Assembly (NCBI RefSeq): GCF_036860675.1
Contig: NZ_JAYKGK010000003.1
Span: 1 to 64,000, forward strand
Direction of reading: 5' to 3'
From: Rosettibacter primus
GTDB lineage: Bacteria; Bacteroidota; Ignavibacteria; Ignavibacteriales; Melioribacteraceae
DNA length: 64,000 nucleotides
Of the stretch, positions 63,775 through 64,000 are shown piece by piece. Both the position numbers and the translations under genes were made by a program. The notes beneath the pieces are model-generated. The model was not told the origin of the DNA. It worked only from the letters and a program-made list of their open reading frames with translations, and ran no database searches. The number at the start of each line of letters is the position of its first letter. Position 1 is the first letter of the stretch.

Positions 63775-64000
63775 TTAGACTTCTTTTAACTTTTCTGTTT
63801 TATCAGCAATCTTTAATTTCTCAATCAATTCATCTAATTCTCCGTCGAGGATATTGTCAAGATTATAAAGAGTTAAGCCGATGCGATGGTCTGTAACTCT
63901 ATTTTGGGGGAAATTATAAGTGCGAATTTTATCACTTCTATCACCTTTCCTAACCATTGATTTTCTTTGTGCTGCAATTTCATTCATTTGTTCTGCCATT
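63775..64000 (-). CDS. prfA: Peptide chain release factor 1, C-terminal part
   Basis: The 74 visible residues run off the right edge of the window. The stretch SDKIRTYNFPQNRVTDHRIG is the conserved C-terminal segment of bacterial RF-1, which ends translation at UAA and UAG. RF-1 rather than RF-2 is favoured by the VTDHRIGLTLYNLDNILDGELDELIE ending, cited here only by its core VTDHRIGLTLYNLD. The GGQ loop lies outside the window. Confidence 0.92.
   Translation of the reverse strand, partial: MAEQMNEIAAQRKSMVRKGDRSDKIRTYNFPQNRVTDHRIGLTLYNLDNILDGELDELIEKLKIADKTEKLKEV

Overview
The window comes from an AT-rich, Gram-negative bacterium with an outer membrane. It encodes TonB-dependent uptake, a patatin/BamA-type outer-membrane protein, YidC with a large periplasmic domain, and two secreted proteins ending in type IX secretion (T9SS) sorting domains that carry an NYPNPFN motif. 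That combination, with weak Shine-Dalgarno use and an SDR/DUF5916/YfhO-rich gene set, suggests Ignavibacteria or a close relative in the Chlorobi/Bacteroidota group. This is inference; no rRNA gene is present to settle it.

Positions 1-16.6 kb are mostly housekeeping. They hold a double-PspC membrane protein pair, an ECF sigma/anti-sigma pair, alaS, an NtrC-like regulator followed by a sensorless hybrid kinase, a methyltransferase, rlmD, and a TPR-like gene. On the minus strand is a five-gene operon: rpmH, rnpA, yidD, yidC and a patatin-POTRA-barrel protein. Just upstream of rpmH, on the same strand, I found a GC-rich 68-nt imperfect hairpin with a promoter-like sequence before it and a U-run after it. 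It is a candidate structured RNA or attenuator.

Positions 17-28.6 kb carry a DUF5916/CBM9 protein, an aminotransferase, an aldehyde dehydrogenase, a PIN-PhoH ATPase, two lipoproteins (one with a TonB C-terminal-like domain), a secreted protein and an SDR enzyme. Between them lies a decayed GH88/GH105 glycoside hydrolase. Positions 29.2-38.4 kb form a carbohydrate-use locus with a secreted RraA-like protein, a secreted AGE-family epimerase, a GH27 alpha-galactosidase, a T9SS-exported beta-helix protein and a TonB-dependent receptor. A tRNA-Lys(CTT), a BtuF-like binding protein and two small Cys-rich genes follow.

Positions 40.9-63.8 kb are a surface-polysaccharide region. It encodes glycosyltransferases, an epimerase, a YfhO-like protein, a Wzx-type flippase and a set of genes that can account for every step of CMP-pseudaminic acid synthesis (PseB, PseC, a PseG-PseH fusion, PseI, and an SpsF-like cytidylyltransferase). 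Nucleotidyltransferase-based modules are scattered through it in different states of repair: an intact MNT/HepT pair directly upstream of pseB, a second pair with a frameshifted HEPN gene directly downstream of pseI, and a small orphan gene with a 33-residue stump of its nucleotidyltransferase partner. A heavily decayed AAA/DUF4143 ATPase pseudogene, preceded by three 16-bp dyads spaced about two helical turns apart, lies next to the first pair. Two dispersed repeat families fill several spacers. The window ends inside prfA.
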